A stretch of 64,000 bases of DNA from Chitinophagales bacterium (GTDB lineage: Bacteria > Bacteroidota > Bacteroidia > Chitinophagales > Chitinophagaceae): positions 2,418,001-2,482,000 of the forward strand of contig JAFLBJ010000001.1 of the NCBI GenBank assembly GCA_017303415.1, in the 5' to 3' direction. The notes below the pieces were generated by a model. That model worked only from the letters and a program-made list of their open reading frames with translations. It made no database searches and was not told where the DNA came from. Position numbers and translations under genes: made by a program. Below are positions 43,266 to 50,890 of the stretch, piece by piece. How positions within the stretch are numbered: position 1 is the stretch's first letter; every line of letters begins with the position of its first letter.

Positions 43266-43818
43266 ACGATCGCCCCGTCGCCGAAACTGGAACACCGGGC
43301 TTGTGTTTATCATCGTAGCCGGTATAATCATGCTGGGGCAATTCAACAGCAGTTGTAAGTTTTATTCATTTAATCAGGGCCAGATTCCAGATTCAATAAA
43401 AACGATCAAGATCAATTTTATTGAGAACAAGGCCCAGTACATCAATCCGCAACTTAGTCCCCAGCTGACCGACAAACTACGGCAAAAGATCCTTAGCCAG
43501 ACCCGGCTCACACAAACCAATAACGTAAGTGAAGCCCATTATGAGATATCCGGATTCATTTCCACTTATTCTGTTTCAACTGTAGGTGCGACCAACCAAC
43601 AAAGTTCCACCAACCGGTTAACCGTTGGCGCCAAGATCACACTCAATAATCATAAATCAGGGCCCATTGCAGGCAAGAATCCGAAGGAGATCAATGTTAG
43701 CCGGAACTTTGATTTTGATGCCACTTTTAGTCTGGCCCAGGCAGAAGCGGCACTGACAGAAACCATCATCAATAACCTGGTGGACGAAATCTTCAATAAC
43801 ATTTTTTCTGACTGGTAA
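43249..43818 (+). CDS. lptE: LptE-like LPS-assembly lipoprotein
   Basis: 189 residues. A basic N-terminus and a hydrophobic segment end in an SSC lipobox-like site (Cys36), then a mixed alpha/beta domain (IKTIKINFIENKAQYINPQL) typical of the LptE-type lipoproteins found in Bacteroidota. It would act with the LptD barrel in the outer membrane to insert lipopolysaccharide. The ATG overlaps the upstream activator gene by 17 bases, so the two are translationally coupled. Confidence 0.82.
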   Translation: MTLKNERSPRRRNWNTGLVFIIVAGIIMLGQFNSSCKFYSFNQGQIPDSIKTIKINFIENKAQYINPQLSPQLTDKLRQKILSQTRLTQTNNVSEAHYEISGFISTYSVSTVGATNQQSSTNRLTVGAKITLNNHKSGPIAGKNPKEINVSRNFDFDATFSLAQAEAALTETIINNLVDEIFNNIFSDW

Positions 43819-43838
43819 TATACCCCTAATTTGCGGGC

Positions 43839-44549
43839 ATGAAAGGGGCACTAGACCAAATTGCACAATCCTTTTTTCAGCGAGACTCCTGGGATGAATT
43901 GTCTGTGGCGGACATTAAAGCCATGACCGACAAACACCCCTACTTTTCTGGTGGACAGGTTATGCTGGCTTTAAAAGCAAAAGAAGCGGGTGATGAGCAT
44001 GCGGAGCAACTTGTTTTGCGCGCATCGTTATATATGGCCAATCCGTTGGTTTTCGACCAAATGATCCGTAACCTGGAAGATACTGACCAGGCATGGGTAA
44101 ATGAAGAAAGCCCGGAGATACGGCAGATCCTGGAAAGAGAGATGGAAGTGGCCGAAGAAGAAGTGACGGAGATCGAACTTGCCCCACAACATACCGTGGA
44201 TTATTTTGCCTCACAGGGTATCCAGGATAAACCACAGGGAACCGCCGAGAACGACCGGTTTAGCCACCAACTCCGGAGCTTTACCGAGTGGTTAAAGACA
44301 TTAAAAAAACTGACTCCCGACCAACCCGTTCCAACCCATTCCGCCCCCGAAGAAGAAGAAAAGATCACCCATCTGGCCGAGGACTCCCTCCAGGAGCCGG
44401 AAGTGCTCACAGAAGCCATGGCCGAGATCTGGCTCAAGCAGGGAGATGGCGAAAAAGCAAAGGCCATTTACCACAAATTAAGTTTGCTGAATCCCGCCAA
44501 AAGCGCTTACTTTGCATCCCTGATTGACAAAATAAACGCCTCAAAATGA
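43839..44549 (+). CDS. Conserved protein of unknown function with TPR-like C-terminus
   Basis: 236 residues, no signal peptide and acidic. The N-terminal half is helical (DIKAMTDKHPYFSGGQVMLAL), the middle is a charged linker with Glu runs, and the C-terminal end (MAEIWLKQGDGEKAKAIYHKLSLLNP) resembles one tetratricopeptide repeat. It occupies a stable position between lptE and secG, whose start overlaps its stop by four bases, suggesting an envelope-biogenesis link by position only. I do not recognise a named family. Confidence 0.72.
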   Translation: MKGALDQIAQSFFQRDSWDELSVADIKAMTDKHPYFSGGQVMLALKAKEAGDEHAEQLVLRASLYMANPLVFDQMIRNLEDTDQAWVNEESPEIRQILEREMEVAEEEVTEIELAPQHTVDYFASQGIQDKPQGTAENDRFSHQLRSFTEWLKTLKKLTPDQPVPTHSAPEEEEKITHLAEDSLQEPEVLTEAMAEIWLKQGDGEKAKAIYHKLSLLNPAKSAYFASLIDKINASK

Positions 44550-44902
44550 CCCTTTTATTTGTAATTCTGATCATTCTTGCCTGCGTGGTACTTGGAGTTA
44601 TCGTCCTGATTCAGAACCCCAAAGGCGGTGGCCTGGCGGGTAATATCGCTGGTTTCAGCACACAGTTCATGGGTGTTAAACAAACCACAGATGTTCTTGA
44701 AAAAGGCACCTGGCTTTTCTCTGCCATCGTTGGCTTGCTGGCCCTGTTTTCCACCCTGCTGATCTCTTCCGATGCAGGATCCACCAATGGACGCAGCCAG
44801 GAGATTTCTGCTCCTCCCCCTTCAGGCACCAATTCAACGAATACAACTGCTCCGTTTCAAACCACTCCTGGTACTACTACCAGCCCGGATACAACCAAAT
44901 AA
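44546..44902 (+). CDS. secG: Preprotein translocase subunit SecG
   Basis: 118 residues. Two membrane helices, 3-20 (LLFVILIILACVVLGVIV) and 54-72 (WLFSAIVGLLALFSTLLI), joined by the conserved loop LIQNPKGGGLAG, are typical of SecG, the accessory membrane subunit of the SecYEG protein channel. The C-terminal tail is an unusual low-complexity Ser/Thr/Pro-rich segment of about 40 residues. Its ATG overlaps the previous gene's TGA (ATGA). A clear terminator follows, which closes this operon. Confidence 0.92.
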   Translation: MTLLFVILIILACVVLGVIVLIQNPKGGGLAGNIAGFSTQFMGVKQTTDVLEKGTWLFSAIVGLLALFSTLLISSDAGSTNGRSQEISAPPPSGTNSTNTTAPFQTTPGTTTSPDTTK

Positions 44903-44927
44903 GCAAATTTTCTCCTGATAAGATATT

Positions 44928-44955
44928 AACCCACGTTAACACGTGGGTTTTTTTA
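44928..44955 (+). terminator. Rho-independent terminator after secG
   Basis: A 9-bp stem (AACCCACGT with ACGTGGGTT, loop TAAC) is followed by seven T residues. It lies between secG and mltG. Confidence 0.85.
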
Positions 44956-44993
44956 TGGAAAACAATTAGCGATATTTGAGTAATTTGATACCC

Positions 44994-46016
44994 ATGAAAA
45001 AATGGATTCTTGCCTTCGTATTTCTGGTGCTTGTTCTGGGACTGTTTTTGGGTTGGAAATTGCTGGGCCCCGTAACCCAGGCACCGGAGGGAAAGTACTT
45101 CTACATTGCAACAGGTGCCACCTACAATGAGGTAAAAAAAGAATTGACAGCCAAAAAGGTCTTGCGCGGAACATTCTGGTTTGACTGGTTGGCTAAAAAA
45201 ATGGACTATCCATCCCTGGTTAAACCCGGACGCTATTTAATTCCTCCACGCACCAGTTTATTGCAATTAGTCCGAATGCTTCGAAATGGCCGCCAGTCAC
45301 CTGTCAACCTTGTAATCAGCCGACGCATAAGAGTACGGGAAGACCTGGTGAAACTCATGAAGGACAAGTTTGAGTTTTCCGCTGATGATATGAACAGTTT
45401 TCTGGCCTCCAATGACAGCTTGAAGAAATATGGATTGGATACAGCCGGCTTTACGCTGGCGATTTTCCCGGATACCTATCAATTCTTCTGGAATACTACA
45501 CCCCGAAAGGTTTATGACCGGCTATGGGAGGAATCGACAAAATACTGGACACCAGAAAAGGTGGCCAAAGCCCGTGCAAAAGGGTTAACTATTCTGGAGG
45601 CACATGTCCTGGCCTCTGTAGTAGAGGAGGAAACCAATTATGGGCCCGAAAAACCCACGATTGCCAGTGTGTACCTGAACCGTGTGGCAAAAGGCATTCC
45701 ATTGCAGGCGGACCCGACAGTGAAATTTGCATTACGTGACTTCGGGTTGCGAAGAATCTATTTTAAACATTTGCAGGTTGCTTCCCCTTATAATACCTAT
45801 CGAAATAAAGGTTTGCCACCCGGACCTATTTGCAATGTGCAAAAATCAACCCTTGATGCTGTCCTGGATGCCCCCAAAACCGATTACATTTACTTTGTCG
45901 CCAATAGCGATTTCTCGGGCAGCCACGTTTTTTCGGCTGAGGATGTAACACATATGAAACTGGCCCGTCAATATCAGTTGGCGTTGGATTCCCTGCAGAA
46001 GGCCAAACAAAAATGA
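44994..46016 (+). CDS. mltG: Endolytic murein transglycosylase MltG
   Basis: 340 residues from ATG 44994; a TTG at 44976 was rejected. One N-terminal membrane anchor (ILAFVFLVLVLGLFLGWKLL) is followed by a YceG domain. Within it, ASVVEEETNYGPEKPTIASVYLNR carries the expected catalytic Glu, and GIPLQADPTVKFAL and the ending YIYFVANSDFSGSHVFS are typical. MltG cleaves nascent glycan strands in the periplasm and releases them from synthesis complexes. The downstream BrkB-like gene begins three bases after the stop. Confidence 0.93.
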   Translation: MKKWILAFVFLVLVLGLFLGWKLLGPVTQAPEGKYFYIATGATYNEVKKELTAKKVLRGTFWFDWLAKKMDYPSLVKPGRYLIPPRTSLLQLVRMLRNGRQSPVNLVISRRIRVREDLVKLMKDKFEFSADDMNSFLASNDSLKKYGLDTAGFTLAIFPDTYQFFWNTTPRKVYDRLWEESTKYWTPEKVAKARAKGLTILEAHVLASVVEEETNYGPEKPTIASVYLNRVAKGIPLQADPTVKFALRDFGLRRIYFKHLQVASPYNTYRNKGLPPGPICNVQKSTLDAVLDAPKTDYIYFVANSDFSGSHVFSAEDVTHMKLARQYQLALDSLQKAKQK

Positions 46017-46019
46017 CAA

Positions 46020-46997
46020 ATGGATTGGCAACATTGGTTTACCCGTTTAAAAAGAAGATGGATCACCTCCCCTCCTTACCGGCTGGTGGTTCACTGGAGC
46101 AAGGAGATCTATCCCCCTGGATTCAGAGGTATATCCCTGTTTGATGTGACGGTCTTTTTTTTCCGCCAGCTAGGCAATACCAATATGACGGAACGGGCAT
46201 CTTCTATCGCATTCAATCTGCTGCTGGCCATTCCACCCGCGATCATTTTTCTCTGTACCCTGATTCCCTTTTTCCCTATTTCCGATCAGTTCACCGATCA
46301 ACTCCATCAACTCATCCGTGATATTATTCCGGGAGAGAAAAACAATGCGGCGATCATTTCTTTTATTGACGATTTTATCTATAAACCCAGGACGGGCCTG
46401 CTCTCCTTTGGTTTTATCCTGGCCCTGTATTTCTCCACCAATACCATGATGGGGATTAGTCGTTCATTTAACCGCAACTATATTGGGTTTAAAAAAAGAA
46501 CCAGCTTTCATGACCGCTGGGTTTCTGTTAAGCTTACACTTATCCTTTTTGTACTGGTTATTTTTTGTATCCTGTTGCTCGTAACCCAGGGCTATGTGAT
46601 GGACTGGCTGGGGATCAAGGATCCCGATATCCGGGCCCTGCTGATCAATGGGCGGTGGGGAGCTATAGTGCTGCTTTTCTTTTTTATCATTTCTTTTATT
46701 TACCGGCATGCCCCGGCGGTCCACAAAAAATGGGCCCTGATCAACCCCGGGTCCCTGCTGGCCACCACCCTGATGCTCCTGTTTACGGTAGGGTTTACCT
46801 ATTGGGTAGATAACTTTTCGAATTACAATAAGTTATACGGGTCAATCGGTACCATTCTTATTGTCATGGTGCTGATTTATTTCAACTCTATTGTGCTCCT
46901 GATCGGGTTTGAACTCAATGTCAGCATCTCCTCCCTGCAAAGAATTGCGGAGGAGCGGAAAAAAAATATGGCTGACGGTAAACATTCCCAACAATAA
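46020..46997 (+). CDS. YihY/BrkB family integral membrane protein
   Basis: 325 residues with about six membrane helices. The N-terminal part (ERASSIAFNLLLAIPPAIIFL) and later AVHKKWALINPGSLLATTLMLLF match the YihY/virulence factor BrkB family, whose members were once called ribonuclease BN but are membrane proteins of uncertain function. It starts three bases after mltG and so is co-transcribed with it; a link to cell-wall synthesis is inferred only from that. Confidence 0.87.
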   Translation: MDWQHWFTRLKRRWITSPPYRLVVHWSKEIYPPGFRGISLFDVTVFFFRQLGNTNMTERASSIAFNLLLAIPPAIIFLCTLIPFFPISDQFTDQLHQLIRDIIPGEKNNAAIISFIDDFIYKPRTGLLSFGFILALYFSTNTMMGISRSFNRNYIGFKKRTSFHDRWVSVKLTLILFVLVIFCILLLVTQGYVMDWLGIKDPDIRALLINGRWGAIVLLFFFIISFIYRHAPAVHKKWALINPGSLLATTLMLLFTVGFTYWVDNFSNYNKLYGSIGTILIVMVLIYFNSIVLLIGFELNVSISSLQRIAEERKKNMADGKHSQQ

Positions 46998-47047
46998 AAT
47001 GTTGAAATTTACGGTATAGAGTATCTGTCTCCCTAAAAAAACGCCCC

Positions 47048-47677
47048 ATGAAACGATTAAAACCCGACGAGATGAAAAAATTGATTGCGACCATCATCCC
47101 TCTCGCAGCCATCTTTGTGGTATCCTTTACCACTCCTCATCGTGCAATTCCCATTGGTGGAGACATGCCCCTGGCTGACCGTAAAATGAAAGATATTTCC
47201 GGAAAAGAAGTAGCCCTGCAGGATGCCATAAAAGAAAATGGCCTGTTGGTGATGTTCAGTTGCAATACCTGTCCCTATGTGATCAAGAACCAGGATCGTA
47301 CGCGCGCCATTGCGCAATACGCCGCCGAGCAGGGCGTAGGGGTTGTATTGGTGAACTCCAATGAAGCAGAACGAGGCGATGCTGACTCCTATTCCGCTAT
47401 GCAGGCTTACGCCCAGGAACAGGGATATAAATGGTATTATGTGGTGGATGATAATTCGGTTTTAGCGGATGCTTTCTCTGCCAATCGCACCCCTGAATGC
47501 TTTCTGTTCAATAAGGATAAAAAACTCGTTTATCACGGCGCTATTGACGATAACCCTTCCGATGCATCCAGTGTCAGCCGTGAACACCTGAAAATGGCAA
47601 TGGATGAAATGAAAGCCGGCAAAGAAGTAAGTACCAAGGAATCCCGGAGCGTGGGTTGCGGTATCAAAAGACTTTGA
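47048..47677 (+). CDS. Thioredoxin-fold (AhpC/TSA-like) exported protein
   Basis: 209 residues. Hydrophobic signal-like segment at about 11-27 (an ATG at 47072 also gives a proper signal peptide), then a thioredoxin fold with CNTCPYV (Cys72 and Cys75; CxxC with a Pro after) and a late SVGCGIKRL ending conserved in relatives. Substrate or partner proteins unknown. It may serve as a periplasmic thiol-disulfide reductase or a peroxiredoxin-like protein. Single gene with no terminator seen. Confidence 0.78.
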   Translation: MKRLKPDEMKKLIATIIPLAAIFVVSFTTPHRAIPIGGDMPLADRKMKDISGKEVALQDAIKENGLLVMFSCNTCPYVIKNQDRTRAIAQYAAEQGVGVVLVNSNEAERGDADSYSAMQAYAQEQGYKWYYVVDDNSVLADAFSANRTPECFLFNKDKKLVYHGAIDDNPSDASSVSREHLKMAMDEMKAGKEVSTKESRSVGCGIKRL

Positions 47678-47811
47678 TCCCCCTTTTTTTGGCTGATTTT
47701 TTAATTTTTCCTAATTTTTTATGGAATTGGAAACGGGTTGCATCTAACCGGTAACCACTGTAACTTCATTGTTCACCCGTTCCGCTCTGCGTGGGACACC
47801 AAAATCAGCTT

Positions 47812-48027
47812 ATGACGCTTCGCAGCTTCCTCAACAAAGCCATCATTCTGGGTGTATTTGTGCTTGCCGGTTTCCTGCTGGCCCGCAGTCTGTATTATAA
47901 CAGTCTTTTAGGTATTGTCTGTGCCATCATCGCCATTGGCGCATGGGCCAATTTTCTTTATCGTCTTCACAAACACCAGGAAGAAGACAGGGTCCTTAAT
48001 GAACTGTGTGACGACCAAAAGGCTTAA
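47812..48027 (+). CDS. Small membrane protein of unknown function
   Basis: 71 residues from ATG 47812; a GTG at 47791 was considered but gives a polar leader. Two hydrophobic segments (about 11-25 and 29-46) with a basic/acidic C-terminal tail (KHQEEDRVLNEL). No recognised domain. It follows a 134-base gap (47678-47811) that contains AT-rich sequence but no clear structure or tRNA. It converges on the following gene with stop codons overlapping as TTAA. Confidence 0.55.
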   Translation: MTLRSFLNKAIILGVFVLAGFLLARSLYYNSLLGIVCAIIAIGAWANFLYRLHKHQEEDRVLNELCDDQKA

Positions 48028-48512
48028 CGGCCTACGAGCTTCCTCAAAATCTCTTCGAATTTTTCAGGCTTGATCTTTTCTTCCTGAAAATATCGGAACC
48101 CCGTTTTATTATTGATGAATAAGGTGGCAGGTATCACTCCCGACCAACTGCTGTCAATTACCGGACAGAAGTAATCTGCATTGGTTTCATCCAGCCATTG
48201 TATCGGGGCATAAAAATTTCTTGCTTTAGCAAACTCACTTATCTTATTTGGATAATTGCTACGCATATCAAGGCTGACAAGTACCAGGATTACGCTATCT
48301 GCACCGAATGCTTTTACCTTTTCCTGAAAATAAGGTATCTCCGCTATACAAGGTTTACAGGTGGTTGACCAGAAATTTAGCACCAATGGTTTATCAGCCT
48401 GCTGAATAAAGGCGGCAACGTCTCCGATCTTTACTTTGGGTATCTCCTGACCTATGGACATCATCCAATGGCTCCCCAAAAATAAAATCAAAAAAATGGT
48501 CTGCTTAATCAT
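48024..48512 (-). CDS. TlpA-like thioredoxin-fold protein
   Basis: 162 residues. A signal peptide (about 1-22) directs it to the periplasm; the thioredoxin domain has the active-site motif CKPC (Cys52, Cys55, in LNFWSTTCKPCIAEIP) preceding the helix and a conserved cis-Pro loop (WSGVIPATLFI) later. TlpA/ResA-like proteins reduce disulfides in cytochrome or other periplasmic proteins. Encoded 11 bases downstream of trmH on the same strand, so possibly co-transcribed. Confidence 0.82.
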   Translation of the reverse strand: MIKQTIFLILFLGSHWMMSIGQEIPKVKIGDVAAFIQQADKPLVLNFWSTTCKPCIAEIPYFQEKVKAFGADSVILVLVSLDMRSNYPNKISEFAKARNFYAPIQWLDETNADYFCPVIDSSWSGVIPATLFINNKTGFRYFQEEKIKPEKFEEILRKLVGR

Positions 48513-48523
48513 TGAGTCTCATT

Positions 48524-49126
48524 TTATAGTAATGATTCCTGGGGGTCATCATACCCCCACTCTTTCAATAAACCCTGGTATTGCTCACTCGGCAGTCGCA
48601 CCTGATCATAGTGTCCTGCTTTTTCCTTTTGCCGATAGGCCTCATACACCGTTACCGCGCAGGCCACACTGATATTGAGGGATTGAATGATCCCAGCCTG
48701 AGGAATGAGGAAATTTCCATCGGCACCGGCACGGATTTCCTCTGATACGCCGCCGTGTTCATTTCCAAAAACCAAGGCTGTTGGAGGCAGCAGGTCCAGT
48801 TCATATAAACTTACGGCATCTGTACTTAGGTGTGTTGTTAAAATTCGCTGATAGCGGGAACGCAGGGCCTTCAAACAGGCATCTACCTGATCGAATTGAT
48901 GAATGGTCAGCCACTTGGCTGCAGAAGAGGAACTTCGAGCTCCCCATTTTTTATGCCGTGGTATTTTGTAGTTCAATACATAGATCTCCTGGATCCCCAC
49001 CGCATCACAGGTTCGCATCACTGCTGAAATATTATGTGGATCAAAAACATTTTCCAATACCACCGTCAGATCGGGCTGGCGTTTGTTCAATACGGTGGTT
49101 AGACGGGTATAGCGTTCGGGGGTCAT
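48524..49126 (-). CDS. trmH: tRNA (guanosine(18)-2'-O)-methyltransferase, SpoU family
   Basis: 200 residues. Methylates the 2'-hydroxyl of G18 in tRNAs. Begins MTPERYTRL and has the motif-1 signature NISAVMRTCDAVGI, motif 2 LVFGNEHGGVSEE and motif 3 IPQAGIIQSLNISVACAV, the knotted SAM site. The N-terminal match to TrmH is closer than to TrmJ or RlmB, and length fits. It is followed by a TlpA-like gene. Confidence 0.88.
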   Translation of the reverse strand: MTPERYTRLTTVLNKRQPDLTVVLENVFDPHNISAVMRTCDAVGIQEIYVLNYKIPRHKKWGARSSSSAAKWLTIHQFDQVDACLKALRSRYQRILTTHLSTDAVSLYELDLLPPTALVFGNEHGGVSEEIRAGADGNFLIPQAGIIQSLNISVACAVTVYEAYRQKEKAGHYDQVRLPSEQYQGLLKEWGYDDPQESLL

Positions 49127-49151
49127 GGTGTGATGGAAGAATTAGGTTTAA

Positions 49152-49217
49152 GGCTTTTAGCTATTAGCTGTTAGCCTCTGTTCAAAGCTAACAGCTAATA
49201 GCTAAAAGCCAAAAGCT
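49152..49217. repeat. Heptamer inverted repeat with 24-bp perfect stem between trmH and rnpB
   Basis: Arms 49152-49175 and 49187-49210 pair perfectly over 24 bp around an 11-base loop. The units are TNTTAGC on one side and GCTAANA on the other (TATTAGC, TGTTAGC and their complements), continuing to a fifth unit ending at 49217 followed by an A run. Confidence 0.85.
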
Positions 49218-49227
49218 AAAAAAAACC

Positions 49228-49556
49228 GATAAGCCGGATTCTGTCGAGGGTTATCATTTATCTGTCCCGCGGGTTACCCTGCGGGATCAATCTGCCTACC
49301 CATCAGCATCGGGCGAGCCGCCCTCAATCGCTGACCTATGTGGCATTTCAGCATGCAAGGTTTACCCTACCCTGTTGTTGCCAACAGGATCCGTGAGCTC
49401 TTACCTCACGTTTTCACCCTTATCCACCAGAGGCGGACGGTAATTTTCTGTGGCACTATCTGTTCCCGTTTTACCGGGACCCGGCTCTTCACCGGTGCAT
49501 TGCTCTGTGCTGTCCGGACTTTCCTCCTCCCCAAAGGGAAGCGATAACCTGGTTAT
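49228..49556 (-). ncRNA. rnpB: RNase P RNA, bacterial class A
   Basis: The minus strand contains the universal GAGGAAAGTCCGGAC (49513-49527, near the 5' end) and the matching 3' GACAGAATCCGGCTTAT (49229-49245), the conserved pairing segments of RNase P RNA, plus the internal pattern AGGGTGAAAACGTGAGGTAAG. A -7 element (TATCTTTG) is six bases upstream, and the 3' end runs into a run of eight T. Length of about 330 bases is normal. Ends are estimated to within about 10 bases. It processes tRNA 5' ends with the RnpA protein. Confidence 0.92.
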
Positions 49557-49561
49557 GCCGG

Positions 49562-49569
49562 CAAAGATA
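49562..49569 (-). promoter_or_regulatory. -7 promoter element (TATCTTTG) for rnpB
   Basis: Forward CAAAGATA reads TATCTTTG on the minus strand, an exact TAnnTTTG match immediately upstream of the expected 5' end. No clear -33 element. Confidence 0.55.
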
Positions 49570-49648
49570 AACCTTTCCGGGGTGGTCGGTGTTCACCGGG
49601 TTTTTTCGCAGGTTTACCGGGTTTTTGTGATTACCAGCCTAAAGTCCC

Positions 49649-49679
49649 TTGGGAAGAAATAAGGGGCACTGTAGTTTTG
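49649..49679 (+). promoter_or_regulatory. Promoter (TTG, 20 bases, TAGTTTTG) upstream of the LiaF-like gene
   Basis: TTG at 49649-49651 and an exact TAGTTTTG at 49672-49679 with a 20-base spacer match the Bacteroidota promoter. The element ends 16 bases before the ATG at 49696. Confidence 0.6.
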
Positions 49680-49695
49680 GTTAAAAATCAAGAAG

Positions 49696-50487
49696 ATGAC
49701 AGAAAATACAAATACTCCCTGGCGGGAAAGAAGAATGGAAAGACAAGAGGCCAGATGGTCTTCCACAGGTCGAATCTGGACCGGTTTACTTCTTTTATTG
49801 ATCGGCGGTGTGGCTCTTCTGCGTGCCATGCAGTTTCCAGTTCCATCCTGGTTATTTACCTGGCAAATGTTGCTGATCGCGATCGGTCTGTTCTCGGGTT
49901 TTCGGAATCAGTTTCAAGGTGGATTCTGGATCGTCCTGATACTGGTCGGTGGCATCTTCCTGCTGGAGCAATATTTTCCAAACCTCATTGTACGAGCCTA
50001 TTTATGGCCGCTTGGTTTGATCGCCCTGGGCTTATTGTTAATCCTGCGTCCTAACCGGCGGAGAAGGGATAACTGGTCAAGCTCCCAGGCAACAACAGGC
50101 GAAAGCGAAAGGGTGGTGATCGGTAATACGACTGAATCTCACCATACAAGTGATTTTATTGATTCGACCTCGATCTTTGGAGGCACCAAAAAGATCATTG
50201 TATCCAAGGATTTCAAAGGCGGAGAGATCGTCAATATCTTTGGTGGCAGCGAGATCGACCTTACACAGGCTGATATAAATGGTACAGTGCGATTGGAATT
50301 GACCCAGGTATTTGGAGGAACAAAACTTCTTGTTCCCGCGCACTGGCAGATAAAACCCGAAATGATGGCCTTGTTTGGCGGGATTGAAGACAAACGTCGC
50401 TCTACCGACCTGGCCAATGATCCCAACAAAGTATTGGTATTAAATGGAACTTCCATTTTTGCCGGAATTGAGATAAAAACCTATTAA
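49696..50487 (+). CDS. LiaF-like transmembrane protein
   Basis: 263 residues. A charged N-terminus, four membrane segments (about 29-45, 53-68, 74-93 and 99-115), and a C-terminal repetitive beta domain (IFGGTKKIIVSKDFKG, IFGGSEIDLTQA, VFGGTKLLVPAHW, LFGGIEDKR) typical of the cell wall-active antibiotic response LiaF family. In Firmicutes LiaF controls the LiaRS two-component system; here a LytS/LytTR pair lies 0.4 kb downstream on the same strand. Interaction with it is inferred from context only. No cognate NarL-type LiaR is present. Confidence 0.85.
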   Translation: MTENTNTPWRERRMERQEARWSSTGRIWTGLLLLLIGGVALLRAMQFPVPSWLFTWQMLLIAIGLFSGFRNQFQGGFWIVLILVGGIFLLEQYFPNLIVRAYLWPLGLIALGLLLILRPNRRRRDNWSSSQATTGESERVVIGNTTESHHTSDFIDSTSIFGGTKKIIVSKDFKGGEIVNIFGGSEIDLTQADINGTVRLELTQVFGGTKLLVPAHWQIKPEMMALFGGIEDKRRSTDLANDPNKVLVLNGTSIFAGIEIKTY

Positions 50488-50496
50488 CCAGATTCT

Positions 50497-50883
50497 ATGC
50501 ATTTCCTTAAACAACCCACTGCTATTGCTGACTGGTACCTTGTGAAGATCGTTTACCGGATCATTTGCGGAACCGGCCAGCATACTGCACAATTTGATGA
50601 GCAATTAAGATTGATACAGGCACCCAACCGACAAATGGCATTTGAAAAAGCCGAAAAATTGGGGAGGTCGGAGGAAACAACCTTCTTTAATCACGAAGAA
50701 CAATTGGTGCGGTGGGAATTCATTCATGTAACGGATCTCTACCGGGTAAGTCCGCAGATCGACGGAGCTGAAGTATATTCACGAATCGAAGAAAGGGAAC
50801 CGGCCGAGCATTATATCCAGATTCTTAAAGGCAAGGCCAGATCTTTGTTCGGACAAATAACCAAAGAACAGCTTGCCGGCTGA
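50497..50883 (+). CDS. DUF4288 family protein
   Basis: 128 residues, small and soluble. The pattern DWYLVKIVYRI, FDEQLRLIQAP, KAEKLGRSEE and VRWEFIHVTDLYRV fits the DUF4288 domain, whose function is unknown. It lies nine bases after the LiaF-like gene and its end overlaps the leader of the histidine kinase gene, so the four genes probably form one operon. Its presence between a membrane sensor and a kinase is unexplained. Confidence 0.8.
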   Translation: MHFLKQPTAIADWYLVKIVYRIICGTGQHTAQFDEQLRLIQAPNRQMAFEKAEKLGRSEETTFFNHEEQLVRWEFIHVTDLYRVSPQIDGAEVYSRIEEREPAEHYIQILKGKARSLFGQITKEQLAG

Positions 50884-50890
50884 TCAGGAT

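Noticed and set aside
47678-47811. tRNA or small RNA gene in the 134-base gap
   Set aside because: AT-rich with T runs, but no cloverleaf or convincing hairpin and promoter could be found.
49338-49662. Two short forward open reading frames of about 70 codons
   Set aside because: They lie opposite the RNase P RNA gene, whose conserved segments explain the sequence.
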